Assembly (NCBI RefSeq): GCF_018760365.1 | Contig: NZ_JAHIAB010000016.1 | Location: 54,677-118,676, forward strand | From: Pseudooceanicola endophyticus | GTDB taxonomy: Bacteria; Pseudomonadota; Alphaproteobacteria; Rhodobacterales; Rhodobacteraceae | DNA: 64,000 nt | Direction: 5' to 3' | Part shown: in pieces, positions 8,935-16,908 of the stretch | Layout of the letters: every line of letters begins with the position of its first letter | How positions within the stretch are numbered: the first letter of the stretch is position 1 | The notes under the pieces: model-generated | The model's database searches: none | The model's input: only the letters and a program-made list of their open reading frames with translations | What the model was told of the DNA's origin: nothing | Translations under genes and position numbers: made by a program

Positions 8935-10029
8935 ATGATCCAGACGCCCTATTACCTGATCGACAAGTCGCACCTGCTCCGCAACATGGAGAAGATCGCC
9001 ACGCTGCGCGAGGCCTCCGGGGCGAAGGCGCTGCTGGCGCTGAAATGCTTTGCCACCTGGTCGGTCTTCGACTTCATGAGCGAGTACATGGATGGCACGA
9101 CCTCCTCCTCGCTCTACGAGGTCAAGCTTGGGCGCGAGAAATTCCCCGGCGAAACCCATGCCTATTCCGTGGCCTGGGCCGATCACGAGATCGACGAGGT
9201 GCTGGGCAATTCCGACAAGATCATCTTCAACACCGCGAACCAGCTGCGCCGGTTCGAGGAGGTCAGCCGCGATCACACCCGTGGCCTGCGGGTGAACCCG
9301 GGCGTCTCGACCTCGGGCTTCGATCTGGCGGATCCGGCACGGCCCTTCTCGCGCCTGGGGGAACACACCCCCGAGGATATCGAGCCCGTCGCCGACCTGA
9401 TCAGCGGCTTCATGTTCCACAACAACTGCGAGAACGCGGATTTCGAGCGTTTCGACAACATGCTGGGCTCCATCCAGCAGCGTTTCGGCCACCTGATCCG
9501 CCGCATGGACTGGATTTCGCTGGGCGGCGGCATCCACTTCACCGGCGAGGGCTATCCGCTGGACAGGCTGGCCGAGCGGCTCAAGCGCTTTGCGGGCGAG
9601 AACGAGGTGCAGGTCTATCTGGAACCCGGCGAGGCCTCGATCACCAAGTCGACCACGCTGGAGGTGACCGTGCTGGACACGCTCTTCAACGGCAAGAACC
9701 TGGCCATCGTCGACAGCTCGATCGAGGCGCATATGCTGGATCTGCTGATCTACCGCGAAAGCGCCAAGATGAACGAGGCGGGTGACCAGGACTGGATGGT
9801 CTGCGGCAAGTCCTGCCTGGCCGGCGACATCTTCGGCGAATTCAAGTTCGACCATGCACTGAAGCCCGGCGACCGCCTGTCGATCCAGGACGCGGCCGGT
9901 TACACCATGGTCAAGAAGAACTGGTTCAACGGCGTGAAGATGCCCGCCATTGCCATCCGCGAGCTGGACGGGACGGAACGTCTGGTCCGCGATTTCGATT
10001 ACGGGGATTTTGCCGCGGCGCTGTCGTAA
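8935..10029 (+). CDS. nspC: Carboxynorspermidine/carboxyspermidine decarboxylase
   Basis: 364 residues, a PLP-dependent alanine-racemase-fold decarboxylase. The lysine in LLALKCFATWSVF (about residue 37) is the expected PLP Schiff-base lysine, and EPGEAS is the phosphate/substrate loop. It decarboxylates carboxyspermidine to spermidine, the last step of the S-adenosylmethionine-independent polyamine route. The ATG at 8935 begins MIQTPYYLID, the usual family start; the frame open to 8872 has no homologous sequence. The partner dehydrogenase follows 60 bases downstream. Confidence 0.92.
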   Translation: MIQTPYYLIDKSHLLRNMEKIATLREASGAKALLALKCFATWSVFDFMSEYMDGTTSSSLYEVKLGREKFPGETHAYSVAWADHEIDEVLGNSDKIIFNTANQLRRFEEVSRDHTRGLRVNPGVSTSGFDLADPARPFSRLGEHTPEDIEPVADLISGFMFHNNCENADFERFDNMLGSIQQRFGHLIRRMDWISLGGGIHFTGEGYPLDRLAERLKRFAGENEVQVYLEPGEASITKSTTLEVTVLDTLFNGKNLAIVDSSIEAHMLDLLIYRESAKMNEAGDQDWMVCGKSCLAGDIFGEFKFDHALKPGDRLSIQDAAGYTMVKKNWFNGVKMPAIAIRELDGTERLVRDFDYGDFAAALS

Positions 10030-10073
10030 GCCCGTCGTGATCCCGTGAAAGCCTAGCCCCTCAACAGGAGACT

Positions 10074-10092
10074 AAGGAGGTCCCTACCGTTG
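10074..10092 (+). promoter_or_regulatory. Strong ribosome-binding site setting a TTG start
   Basis: AAGGAGGT at 10074-10081, a full anti-SD match, sits 8 bases before a TTG codon at 10090. The next residues KRNVLIIGAGG begin the dinucleotide-binding fold, so this TTG is almost certainly the real start of the dehydrogenase. Confidence 0.8.
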
Positions 10093-11334
10093 AAACGAAA
10101 CGTTCTCATCATCGGCGCCGGCGGCGTCGCTCAGGTCGTGGCGCACAAATGCGCGCAGAACAACGATGTGCTGGGCGAAATCCACATCGCCAGCCGGACG
10201 CTTTCCAAGTGCGAGGCGATCCTTGAGTCGGTCCGTGAAAAGGCCGCGATGAAGCAAGAGGGCGTGCTGAAGGCCCATGCGGTCGATGCGATGGACAGCG
10301 CGGCCGTCGCCGCCCTGATCCGCGAGACCGGCGTGGAGATCGTCATCAACGTGGGCTCCGCCTTCGTCAACATGACCGTTCTGGATGCCTGCATCGAGAC
10401 CGGCGCCGCCTATATCGACACCGCGATCCACGAGGACCCGGCGAAGATCTGCGAGACCCCGCCGTGGTATGGCAACTACGAGTGGAAGAAGCGCGACCTG
10501 TGCGCCGAAAAGGGCGTGACGGCGATCCTGGGCGCGGGCTTCGACCCGGGCGTGGTGAACGCCTTCGCACGCTTCGCCATCGACATGATGGACGAGGTGA
10601 AGTCGATCGACATCGTCGACATCAACGCCGGCTCCCATGGCAAGTATTTCGCGACGAACTTCGATCCCGAGATCAACTTCCGCGAATTCACCGGCACCGT
10701 CTACTACTGGGAAGACCGGCAGTGGAAGGAAACCAGCATGTTCGCCTCGGGGCGCGAATGGGACCTGCCGGTCGTGGGCGTGCAGAAGGCCTACCAGTCG
10801 GGCCATGACGAGGTGCATTCGCTGGCGACCAACTATCCGCAGGCGGACGTGCGCTTCTGGATGGGCTTCGGCGATCACTACATCAACGTCTTCACGGTGC
10901 TGAAGAACCTCGGCCTGCTCTCGGAGCAGCCGGTGCTGACCGCCGAGGGCCAGGAAGTGGTGCCGCTGAAGGTCGTCAAGGCCGTGCTGCCCGACCCGGC
11001 GTCGCTGGCGCCGAACTACACCGGCAAGACCTGCATCGGCGATCTGGTGAAGGGCGTGAAGGACGGCAAGGACATCGAGGTCTTCGTCTACAACGTGGCC
11101 GATCACAAGGAAGCCTACGAGGAAGTGGGCTCTCAGGGGATTTCCTACACTGCGGGCGTGCCCCCGGTCGCCGCCGCGATGCTGGTGGCCAGCGGCGCAT
11201 GGGATGCGAAGACCATGAAGAACGTCGAGGAGCTGGATCCCAAGCCCTTCTTCACCATCCTGGACCGGATCGGCCTGCCGACGCGGGTGCAGATCGGCGG
11301 CCTTGGTGGCGAGGACAAGGCCTGGGACGCGTAA
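10090..11334 (+). CDS. Carboxynorspermidine/carboxyspermidine dehydrogenase (saccharopine dehydrogenase family)
   Basis: 414 residues starting at TTG. The N-terminal Rossmann motif VLIIGAGGVAQVVAHKCA binds NADPH. The middle has ILGAGFDPGVVNAF, typical of the saccharopine dehydrogenase superfamily. It condenses aspartate semialdehyde with putrescine (or diaminopropane) to give carboxyspermidine (or carboxynorspermidine), the substrate of NspC just upstream. This pair replaces the AdoMet decarboxylase/spermidine synthase route, as documented in Vibrio and many gut and alphaproteobacterial species. It is followed by a strong terminator. Confidence 0.92.
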   Translation: MKRNVLIIGAGGVAQVVAHKCAQNNDVLGEIHIASRTLSKCEAILESVREKAAMKQEGVLKAHAVDAMDSAAVAALIRETGVEIVINVGSAFVNMTVLDACIETGAAYIDTAIHEDPAKICETPPWYGNYEWKKRDLCAEKGVTAILGAGFDPGVVNAFARFAIDMMDEVKSIDIVDINAGSHGKYFATNFDPEINFREFTGTVYYWEDRQWKETSMFASGREWDLPVVGVQKAYQSGHDEVHSLATNYPQADVRFWMGFGDHYINVFTVLKNLGLLSEQPVLTAEGQEVVPLKVVKAVLPDPASLAPNYTGKTCIGDLVKGVKDGKDIEVFVYNVADHKEAYEEVGSQGISYTAGVPPVAAAMLVASGAWDAKTMKNVEELDPKPFFTILDRIGLPTRVQIGGLGGEDKAWDA

Positions 11335-11366
11335 GTCGTCCCGCATCGACACGGACATAAAGGAGA

Positions 11367-11399
11367 CCCCCGGGCATCACCCCCCGGGGGTTTTCTTTT
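11367..11399 (+). terminator. Rho-independent terminator after the carboxyspermidine dehydrogenase gene
   Basis: CCCCCGGG (11367-11374) pairs with CCCGGGGG (11383-11390), and TTTTCTTTT follows. It ends the nspC operon. Confidence 0.85.
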
Positions 11400-11413
11400 G
11401 GCCGCTGTCGGGA

Positions 11414-11447
11414 CGCCTCCGGCGGAGGTATTTGGAACAAGAAAATG
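11414..11447 (+). repeat. Dispersed intergenic repeat, copy A
   Basis: A small CCTCC/GGAGG hairpin followed by GGTATTTGGAACAAGAAAA and TG. The 24 bases 11424-11447 are identical to 23668-23691, and 23 of them recur inverted at 14467-14489. This copy lies between two convergent transcription units. Confidence 0.8.
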
Positions 11448-11454
11448 ACAGGCG

Positions 11455-12543
11455 TCAGCGCGCCGGGCCCACGGCGTCGGGGGCGATGGCCACGGTCTTC
11501 ATCACCGCATGGCAGGGCGTGCCCGGGGCAAGCTGCATCGCGTCGAGCGAGCGGCGGGTCAGCCGCGCCAGGATCAGACCCGCGGGCGTTTGCAGCGAGA
11601 CCAGCGCGCCCGGCCCCTCTCCGGTGCGGATCGCGGCCACGGTACCGGGCAGGATGTTGAGCGCCGAGAGCCCCTCGGGGCGGGCGCGCGACAGGATCAC
11701 GTCCTGGGCGGCGATGCGGATGCGCAGCACCTGGCCTTCGGGCTGGGCGACGCGGGGCAGCAGCAGCGGCTGGCCGCCGGCGTCAAGCTCGGTCAGCCCA
11801 TCGGGGTGATGGGCGACGATGCGGGCGCTGAGGATCGCGCCGGCGTCGCGGATGCCGGTGGGGGTGAAGGCGGGATCGGCCAGCAGATCGCGGGCGGGGC
11901 CGGCGCGTTCGACCCGGCCGGCCTTCAGCGCCACGATGGTGGTGGCCAGGCGCGCGACCTCGGTCGCGGAATGGCTGACATAGAGGATCGGGATCTGCAC
12001 CTCGTCGCGCAGCCGTTCGAAATAGGGCAGGATCTCGGCCTTGCGGGCCTCGTCCAGGGCCGCCAGGGGTTCGTCGGCCAGCAGGATCCGGGGCCGCGCC
12101 AGCAGCGCCCGGCCGATGGCGACACGGGATTTCTCTCCGCCAGAAAGCGCGCCGGGGCGGCGATCAAGCAGCGCGCCAATGCCCAGCATCTCGATCACCC
12201 GGTCGGGCTTCAGGCCCGGCGCCGCCCTGGGCGCGAAGAAACGCCCGTAGCCGAGGTTCTGGCGCACGCTCATATGCGGAAACAGCCGCGCATCCTGGAA
12301 GATATAGCCCAGCCTGCGACGGTGCACCGGCAGGTCGATCCGCGCCGCGCGATCCAGCAGCACCGTATCATCCACCGCGATGCGCCCCGACTCCGGGCGC
12401 AGCAGCCCGGAGACCGCGTTGATCACCGTCGTCTTGCCCGAGCCCGAGCGCCCGAAGAGCACGGTCAGGCCGGGCGGGGCCTCGAAGGCGATGTCGAGGG
12501 CGAAACCGCCGAAACCGTGGCGCAGCCGGACCGAAAGCGTCAT
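11455..12543 (-). CDS. modC: Molybdate ABC transporter, ATP-binding protein
   Basis: 362 residues. An ABC domain of about 235 residues has Walker A GRSGSGKTT, signature LSGGEKSRVAIGRAL, Walker B ILLADEPLAALDE and switch SHSATEVARL. A C-terminal Mop/TOBE domain of about 70 residues (RIRIAAQDVILSR, ALNILPGTVAAI) binds molybdate, as in E. coli ModC (352 residues). It powers ModB; its start overlaps the modB stop by 4 bases (ATGA). Confidence 0.95.
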   Translation of the reverse strand: MTLSVRLRHGFGGFALDIAFEAPPGLTVLFGRSGSGKTTVINAVSGLLRPESGRIAVDDTVLLDRAARIDLPVHRRRLGYIFQDARLFPHMSVRQNLGYGRFFAPRAAPGLKPDRVIEMLGIGALLDRRPGALSGGEKSRVAIGRALLARPRILLADEPLAALDEARKAEILPYFERLRDEVQIPILYVSHSATEVARLATTIVALKAGRVERAGPARDLLADPAFTPTGIRDAGAILSARIVAHHPDGLTELDAGGQPLLLPRVAQPEGQVLRIRIAAQDVILSRARPEGLSALNILPGTVAAIRTGEGPGALVSLQTPAGLILARLTRRSLDAMQLAPGTPCHAVMKTVAIAPDAVGPAR

Positions 12544-13235
12544 CGTCCCGCCACCCGTTTGGCGATGCGCTGCGCCAGCACCTCGCTGGCCAGCAGCGCC
12601 GTCATGGCGATGGCGACCGAGATGCAGACCAGCTTCAGCGCCGCGCCCTCCTGCCCGGGGATCTGCAGGAAGCTGTAGATCGCCGAGGGCAGCGTCTGGG
12701 TCTGACCGGGGATGTTGGAGACGAAGGTGATGGTGGCGCCGAATTCGCCCATCGCCTTGGCGAAGGCCAGGATGGCGCCGGCGATGATGCCCGGCAGGAT
12801 CAGCGGCAGGGTGACCGTGGCAAAGACCAGCGGGCGCGGGGCGCCCAGCGTCAGCGCCGCCTGCTCAAGCTTCGGATCGACCGCCTCGATCGACAGGCGG
12901 ATGGCGCGCACCATCAGCGGAAAGGCCATGGTGCCCGCGGCCAGCGCCGCCCCGGTCCAGCGGAAGGCGAAGATGATGCCGGCTTCCTTCAGCAGGCTGC
13001 CGACAGGGCCCTGCGTGCCCATGCTCAGCAGCAGCAGGTAGCCGGTGACCACGGGGGGCAGGATCAGCGGCAGATGCACGATCCCGTTCAGCAGCTGGCG
13101 CCCCGGAAAGCGCCAGCGCGCCAGCGCATAGGCCACCAGCAGGCCCAATGGCAGGCTGACCAGCGTCGCCAGGGACGACACCTTCAGCGACAGCGCCACC
13201 GCCTGCCATTCCTGGGGGCCCAGCCAGCCGGTCAT
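12540..13235 (-). CDS. modB: Molybdate ABC transporter, permease
   Basis: 231 residues, the usual ModB length, with about five hydrophobic spans and the EAA-type loop (ILAFAKAMGEFGATITFVSNIPG) that contacts the ATPase. Forms the membrane channel for molybdate or tungstate. Lies 6 bases after modA in the order modA-modB-modC. Confidence 0.95.
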   Translation of the reverse strand: MTGWLGPQEWQAVALSLKVSSLATLVSLPLGLLVAYALARWRFPGRQLLNGIVHLPLILPPVVTGYLLLLSMGTQGPVGSLLKEAGIIFAFRWTGAALAAGTMAFPLMVRAIRLSIEAVDPKLEQAALTLGAPRPLVFATVTLPLILPGIIAGAILAFAKAMGEFGATITFVSNIPGQTQTLPSAIYSFLQIPGQEGAALKLVCISVAIAMTALLASEVLAQRIAKRVAGR

Positions 13236-13241
13236 CGCACC

Positions 13242-14012
13242 TCAGTCGCCCAGCACCGTGAAGCCCTGGCGGGTGAAGGCGTCCGTTGCGGCATCGCCCT
13301 GCAGCCAGGCCAGGAATTCGTCGTCCAGCGGGTTCTTGCTGCTGGCGACGGTGGCCGCCGGGTAGATGATCGGCGGGTGGCTTTCCTCCGGGAAGGTCCC
13401 CAGCACCTGTACACCCTTGTCGGCGGCGGCGTCGGTGGCGTAGACGATGCCATAGGGCGCCTCGCCCGAGGACACCAGCGCCAGAGCCGCGCGCACGTTG
13501 TCGGCCTGCGCCACCTGCCCCTTCACCTGATCCCAGACCCCGAGGCTTTCCAGCGAGGCCTTGCCGTAGATCCCCGCCGGCACCGCATCGACCAGGGCCA
13601 TCGCCAGGTGGCCGTCCGGCCCCAGCAGACCCTTCAGATCGAACCCTTCGGCAATGTCGACCGGCTTGGCGTCGGCCTTGGCGCTGACCAGCACGATCTC
13701 GTTGGCCAGCAGGTCGATGCGGGTCTCCGAATCGATCTCGCCGCCCTCTTCCAGCTTGTCCATCCAGCCCTCGTTGGCCGAGATGAAGACATCCGCCGGA
13801 GCGCCCTGCTGGATCTGGCGCGCCAGCGCCGAGGAGCCGGCCAGCGACACATGCAGCGTGTTGCCGGTCTCGTCGTGGTATTTCGTGGCGATCTCGTCCA
13901 TGGCGTTCTTCAGGCTCGCCGCCGCGAAGACCGTCAGATCCCCGGCCTGCGCCGTGCCCGCCATCAGCGCCAGGGCCAGCCCTGCCCCGCAGGTCATCTT
14001 GAAGAAGGTCAT
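13242..14012 (-). CDS. modA: Molybdate-binding periplasmic protein
   Basis: 256 residues with a signal peptide (MTFFKMTCGAGLALALMAGTAQA, cleavage about residue 23). The mature start DLTVFAAASLKNAMDEIA and the AGSSALARQI loop are the ModA oxyanion-binding motifs. The ATG at 14012 has GGGAG 8 bases upstream. The frame open to 14075 adds 21 residues with no signal-peptide character and would run through the candidate Mo-box. Confidence 0.95.
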   Translation of the reverse strand: MTFFKMTCGAGLALALMAGTAQAGDLTVFAAASLKNAMDEIATKYHDETGNTLHVSLAGSSALARQIQQGAPADVFISANEGWMDKLEEGGEIDSETRIDLLANEIVLVSAKADAKPVDIAEGFDLKGLLGPDGHLAMALVDAVPAGIYGKASLESLGVWDQVKGQVAQADNVRAALALVSSGEAPYGIVYATDAAADKGVQVLGTFPEESHPPIIYPAATVASSKNPLDDEFLAWLQGDAATDAFTRQGFTVLGD

Positions 14013-14030
14013 CCTTGCCGCTCCCGGATT

Positions 14031-14054
14031 CGATATGTTTCCCCGGGAATATCG
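14031..14054. promoter_or_regulatory. Candidate ModE (Mo-box) operator upstream of modA
   Basis: CGATAT at 14031-14036 and ATATCG at 14049-14054 form a perfect 6-base dyad with a 12-base spacer, 18 bases upstream of modA. Mo-boxes are dyads of TATA-rich half-sites upstream of mod operons, so place and form fit, although the half-sites are short. A modE-like gene lies just upstream. Confidence 0.45.
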
Positions 14055-14077
14055 CATGGGATTTCCCGGGGGCAACC

Positions 14078-14449
14078 CTATTCCTCTTCCGGCGGCGCCA
14101 GCATGGCCTCCATCCGGTCCAGATGCCCGCCCCCGGCGCGGCGCGTCGCCGCCTCCAGGCCGCGGTAGGCCTCCAGCAACGCCTCCCCCGCCTCGGTCAC
14201 CTGCGCGCCCCCGCCCTTCGCCCCGCCCCGGCTGGAGGTCACGACAGGCTCGCGGAACATCGCGTTCATCACCTCGACCAGCTGCCAGGCCCGCTTGTAG
14301 CTCATGCCCATCTCGCGCCCCGCCGCCGCGATCGAGCCGGTGCGCCCGATGCGTTCCAGCAGCTCGGCCTTGCCCGGCCCCATCATCCGTCCGCCGGGTC
14401 CGAAGACCACGCGCAGCCGCAACCCGGTATCGCCCGACCCGGCCTTCAT
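14078..14449 (-). CDS. modE: ModE-like molybdate-responsive regulator, DNA-binding domain only
   Basis: 123 residues from the ATG at 14449 (CAGGA 9 bases upstream). It carries the ModE winged-helix domain (AELLERIGRTGSIAAAGREMGMSYKRAWQLVEVMNAMF, then GGGAQVTEAGEALLEAYRGLE). Full-length E. coli ModE (262 residues) has two C-terminal Mop domains; none is present here, so molybdate sensing must occur another way or not at all. Short ModE forms of this kind occur in other bacteria. A TTG start at 14482 would lie inside the dispersed repeat and is unlikely. It probably controls the modABC genes that follow 65 bases downstream. Confidence 0.85.
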   Translation of the reverse strand: MKAGSGDTGLRLRVVFGPGGRMMGPGKAELLERIGRTGSIAAAGREMGMSYKRAWQLVEVMNAMFREPVVTSSRGGAKGGGAQVTEAGEALLEAYRGLEAATRRAGGGHLDRMEAMLAPPEEE

Positions 14450-14466
14450 CCGCTCAGCACATCCTG

Positions 14467-14530
14467 CATTTTCTTGTTCCAAATACCTCGGGGGAGTCTT
14501 CCGGCACGGAAGACGGGGGCAGCGCCCCCC
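14467..14530 (-). repeat. Dispersed intergenic repeat, copy B (long form)
   Basis: Read on the minus strand: a GGGGGCGCTGCCCCC-type hairpin, then a GTCTTCC/GGAAGAC hairpin, then CTCCCCC and GGTATTTGGAACAAGAAAA. Plus-strand 14467-14489 is the inverse of copy A. It directly follows cysK and may act as its terminator. Confidence 0.75.
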
Positions 14531-14543
14531 GTCCCGGCCCGTC

Positions 14544-15611
14544 TCACATCTGCACGCCGGGGGTCGAGCGCATGATCTCGCGTTCCTCCTCGGTCATCTC
14601 CGGCTCGATCGCCTCGAACAGCGGCGTCGACAGGTAGCGCTCCCCGGTGTCGGGCAGCATCGCCAGGATCACCGTGCCGGGGGCGGCCTTGGCCGCCAGC
14701 TTCATCGCCACCGCCAGCGTCGCCCCGCCCGAAATGCCGGTCAGGATGCCCTCGCGCGCGGCCAGCCGCCGTGCCCAGTCCATGCCCTCCGCCCCGCTCA
14801 CCGGCAGCACCGCATCGGGCGGCGTGTGGTCCAGCCCGTCCTGGAGCACGGCGGGAATGAAATCCGGGGTCCAGCCCTGGATCGGATGCGCCGCCGCCTT
14901 CGGATGGCTGGCCGAGGCGGTGCCGTCGGGATTGCGCGGCTGGACCTCACCCGAGGCGACCTGCGGCGCGGCATCGGGCTCGGCCAGGTAGATCTTCGTC
15001 TCGGGCCGTTCCCGGCGCAGCACCCGCGAGATGCCGGTGAAGGTGCCCCCGGTACCATAGCCCGTGACCACCGCATCCAGCCGGTGACCGGCAAAATCGG
15101 CGACGATCTCGGGGCCGGTGGTGGCCTCGTGGATGGCGGCATTGGCCTCGGTCTCGAACTGGCGGGCGAAGAACCAGCCATGGGCCTCGGCCAGCTCCTT
15201 GGCCTTTCGGACCATGCCGGTGCCCTTCTCGGCCTTGGGCGTCAGGATCACCTTGGCGCCCAGCATCCGCATCAGGCGCCGCCGCTCGACAGAGAAGGTC
15301 TCGACCATGGTGATCACCAGCGGATAGCCCTTGGCGGCGCAGACCATCGCCAGGCCGATGCCGGTGTTGCCCGAGGTCGCCTCGACCACGGTCTGCCCGG
15401 GCGTCAGCGCCCCCGTGCGCTCGGCATGTTCGATGATCGAGAGCGCCAGCCGGTCCTTGACCGAGGCCGCCGGGTTGAAGAATTCGGCCTTCACATAGAC
15501 CGTGACGCCCGCAGGCGAGATATTGGCCAGTTTCACCGCCGGCGTGTTGCCCACCGTGTCGGTGATCGAATCGTAGAGCCGTCCGCGGCCCGAAGTGGAA
15601 AATCCGGTCAT
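14544..15611 (-). CDS. cysK: Cysteine synthase A (O-acetylserine sulfhydrylase)
   Basis: 355 residues. PLP-dependent fold type II: the PLP lysine is in NPAASVKDRLAL (about residue 52), the substrate loop is EATSGNTGIGLA, and the phosphate cup is TGYGTGGTFTGISRVL. Makes cysteine from O-acetylserine and sulfide. It is about 30-40 residues longer than E. coli CysK (323). The extra residues lie around 230-260 (HPKAAAHPIQGW region) and in a C-terminal acidic tail. Confidence 0.93.
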   Translation of the reverse strand: MTGFSTSGRGRLYDSITDTVGNTPAVKLANISPAGVTVYVKAEFFNPAASVKDRLALSIIEHAERTGALTPGQTVVEATSGNTGIGLAMVCAAKGYPLVITMVETFSVERRRLMRMLGAKVILTPKAEKGTGMVRKAKELAEAHGWFFARQFETEANAAIHEATTGPEIVADFAGHRLDAVVTGYGTGGTFTGISRVLRRERPETKIYLAEPDAAPQVASGEVQPRNPDGTASASHPKAAAHPIQGWTPDFIPAVLQDGLDHTPPDAVLPVSGAEGMDWARRLAAREGILTGISGGATLAVAMKLAAKAAPGTVILAMLPDTGERYLSTPLFEAIEPEMTEEEREIMRSTPGVQM

Positions 15612-15701
15612 GAGTGCCTCCGTCCGTCGGGCGCGCGTCCCCGGCGCGCCCTTCGGGGCTCATGATGGCGCAAACGGGACGGCAATGCACGCCCCGCGTT
15701 G

Positions 15702-16595
15702 TCACGCCGCAGCGCAGCCTGCCAGCGCCGCCGTGTCGTCCAGGATCACCGAGACAGGCACATGCGCCGCGGTGTCGAGCGCCAGCGGCGCGGCATAGGT
15801 CTCGCGGAAGGCAGGGGCGCCGCCGCCCAGCAGCACGGCGCGCGCCACGCCGCCCGAGAACAGCAGCCCCCGGCCCGGCAGGAAGCCCAGCGTCAGGTCC
15901 TGCGCCAGCATCGCCATCAGTCCGGCGTAGAAGCCGACGAAATCGAGGATCGCCGGATCCTTCTCGGCCATCAGCTCGGCGGGTTTGCGATCCGATCCGG
16001 AGGCGAGGCGGAACATCCGCTCGAAGCCGCGCCCCGAGAAGACATGCTCGACCGTGTCATAGCCGTGATCCGTGGTACCGAGGCGCGCGCTGATCGCGTC
16101 GCGGATGCGCCAGGCGATCTGCACATGGCCCTGCTCGGCCTTGGGCACGACGGGGCCGCGCGCGGTGATCACCACCGGGGAGACATTGAAGCCGGTACCG
16201 ATACCCGCCACCAGCGCCTGGTGGCCGCGCGGGGCATAGCCCTCGGTGATGGTCTTCAGACCGCCCTGCCCCAGCGAGGGCACCGAATAGCCGAGCGCCT
16301 CGAGGTCATTGATCAGCCGGGCGGTGACGCCGAACATCTGGCCCAGTTCCAGCGTGTCGAAATGCCAGTTGCGGTTGGTCAGCCGGGCGCGGGTCTCGTT
16401 CACCGGGCCGGCGACGGCGACGCACATGCTCTGGAGTGCCTCGGGGCGGGTTTCGGCGACATAGAGCTGGGCCACCTCCTCGAAGGTGGGGAAATCGTCG
16501 TTGCGGAAGGACCGGATGGTCTCGGGCAGGACCACCGCCCCCTCGGCGAGCGCGAAACGCACGTTGGTGCCGCCGACATCAGCTACCAGTTTCAT
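15702..16595 (-). CDS. glk: Glucokinase (Glk family)
   Basis: 297 residues from the ATG at 16595. The N-terminal phosphate loop ADVGGTNVRFAL, the NRNWHFD and LINDLEALGYSVPSL segments and GIGTGFNVSPVV match the bacterial Glk family (E. coli 321 residues) rather than ROK kinases, as the ROK zinc motif CxCGxxGC is absent. Phosphorylates glucose to glucose-6-phosphate with ATP. The frame extends to 16733, but that part has no family sequence. It lies downstream of a sugar ABC transporter on the same strand, separated by 313 bases and a hairpin repeat, so it may have its own promoter. Confidence 0.9.
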   Translation of the reverse strand: MKLVADVGGTNVRFALAEGAVVLPETIRSFRNDDFPTFEEVAQLYVAETRPEALQSMCVAVAGPVNETRARLTNRNWHFDTLELGQMFGVTARLINDLEALGYSVPSLGQGGLKTITEGYAPRGHQALVAGIGTGFNVSPVVITARGPVVPKAEQGHVQIAWRIRDAISARLGTTDHGYDTVEHVFSGRGFERMFRLASGSDRKPAELMAEKDPAILDFVGFYAGLMAMLAQDLTLGFLPGRGLLFSGGVARAVLLGGGAPAFRETYAAPLALDTAAHVPVSVILDDTAALAGCAAA

Positions 16596-16908
16596 GACCA
16601 AATGCCTTGCTGTTTTCCAAAGTCGAGCCGAGCCATAGCGAATGTTAGCGGTGAAACCAATGGCGCTGTGACCAGAGTTGCGGCCAGGCGGGCGATTGTG
16701 CCCGCGGCTTCGGGTGGGTGCCTGCTGAGGCACCGGCGGGGCGCCCCCGGGGTCGGGGACGCCCCCTGGTGAGGCCGCAGGAAGGGCAGCGGGAAGGGGG
16801 CGCTGCCCCCGTCTTCCGTGCCGGAAGACTCCCCCGGGATATTTCCGGCCAGATGACAGGGAAGCCAGATGACAGGGAGGCCGGGGGAGCAGGCGGTCGG
16901 TTGCGGCC
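16596..16908. other. Intergenic region with hairpin repeat between sugar-ABC operon and glk
   Basis: 313 bases without a supported gene. It holds repeat copy C (16796-16860) and just beyond it a short tandem duplication: CCAGATGACAGGGA occurs at 16849-16862 and again at 16865-16878. The part near glk is presumably its promoter, but I see no clear -35/-10 pair. Confidence 0.6.
16796..16860 (+). repeat. Dispersed intergenic repeat, copy C (long, diverged form)
   Basis: A perfect GGGGGCGCTGCCCCC hairpin (16796-16810), then GTCTTCC-GTGCC-GGAAGAC (16811-16829), then TCCCCCGGGATATTTCCGGC. The two hairpins match copy B; the tail is ATATTTCCGGCCAGATGA instead of the GGTATTTGGAACAAG type. Confidence 0.7.

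Noticed and set aside
14450..14482. TTG start for ModE at 14482
   Set aside because: It lies in a copy of a dispersed repeat, so the first residues (MEQENAG) are repeat-encoded; the same residues appear at 23676 where there is no gene. The ATG at 14449 has a ribosome site.
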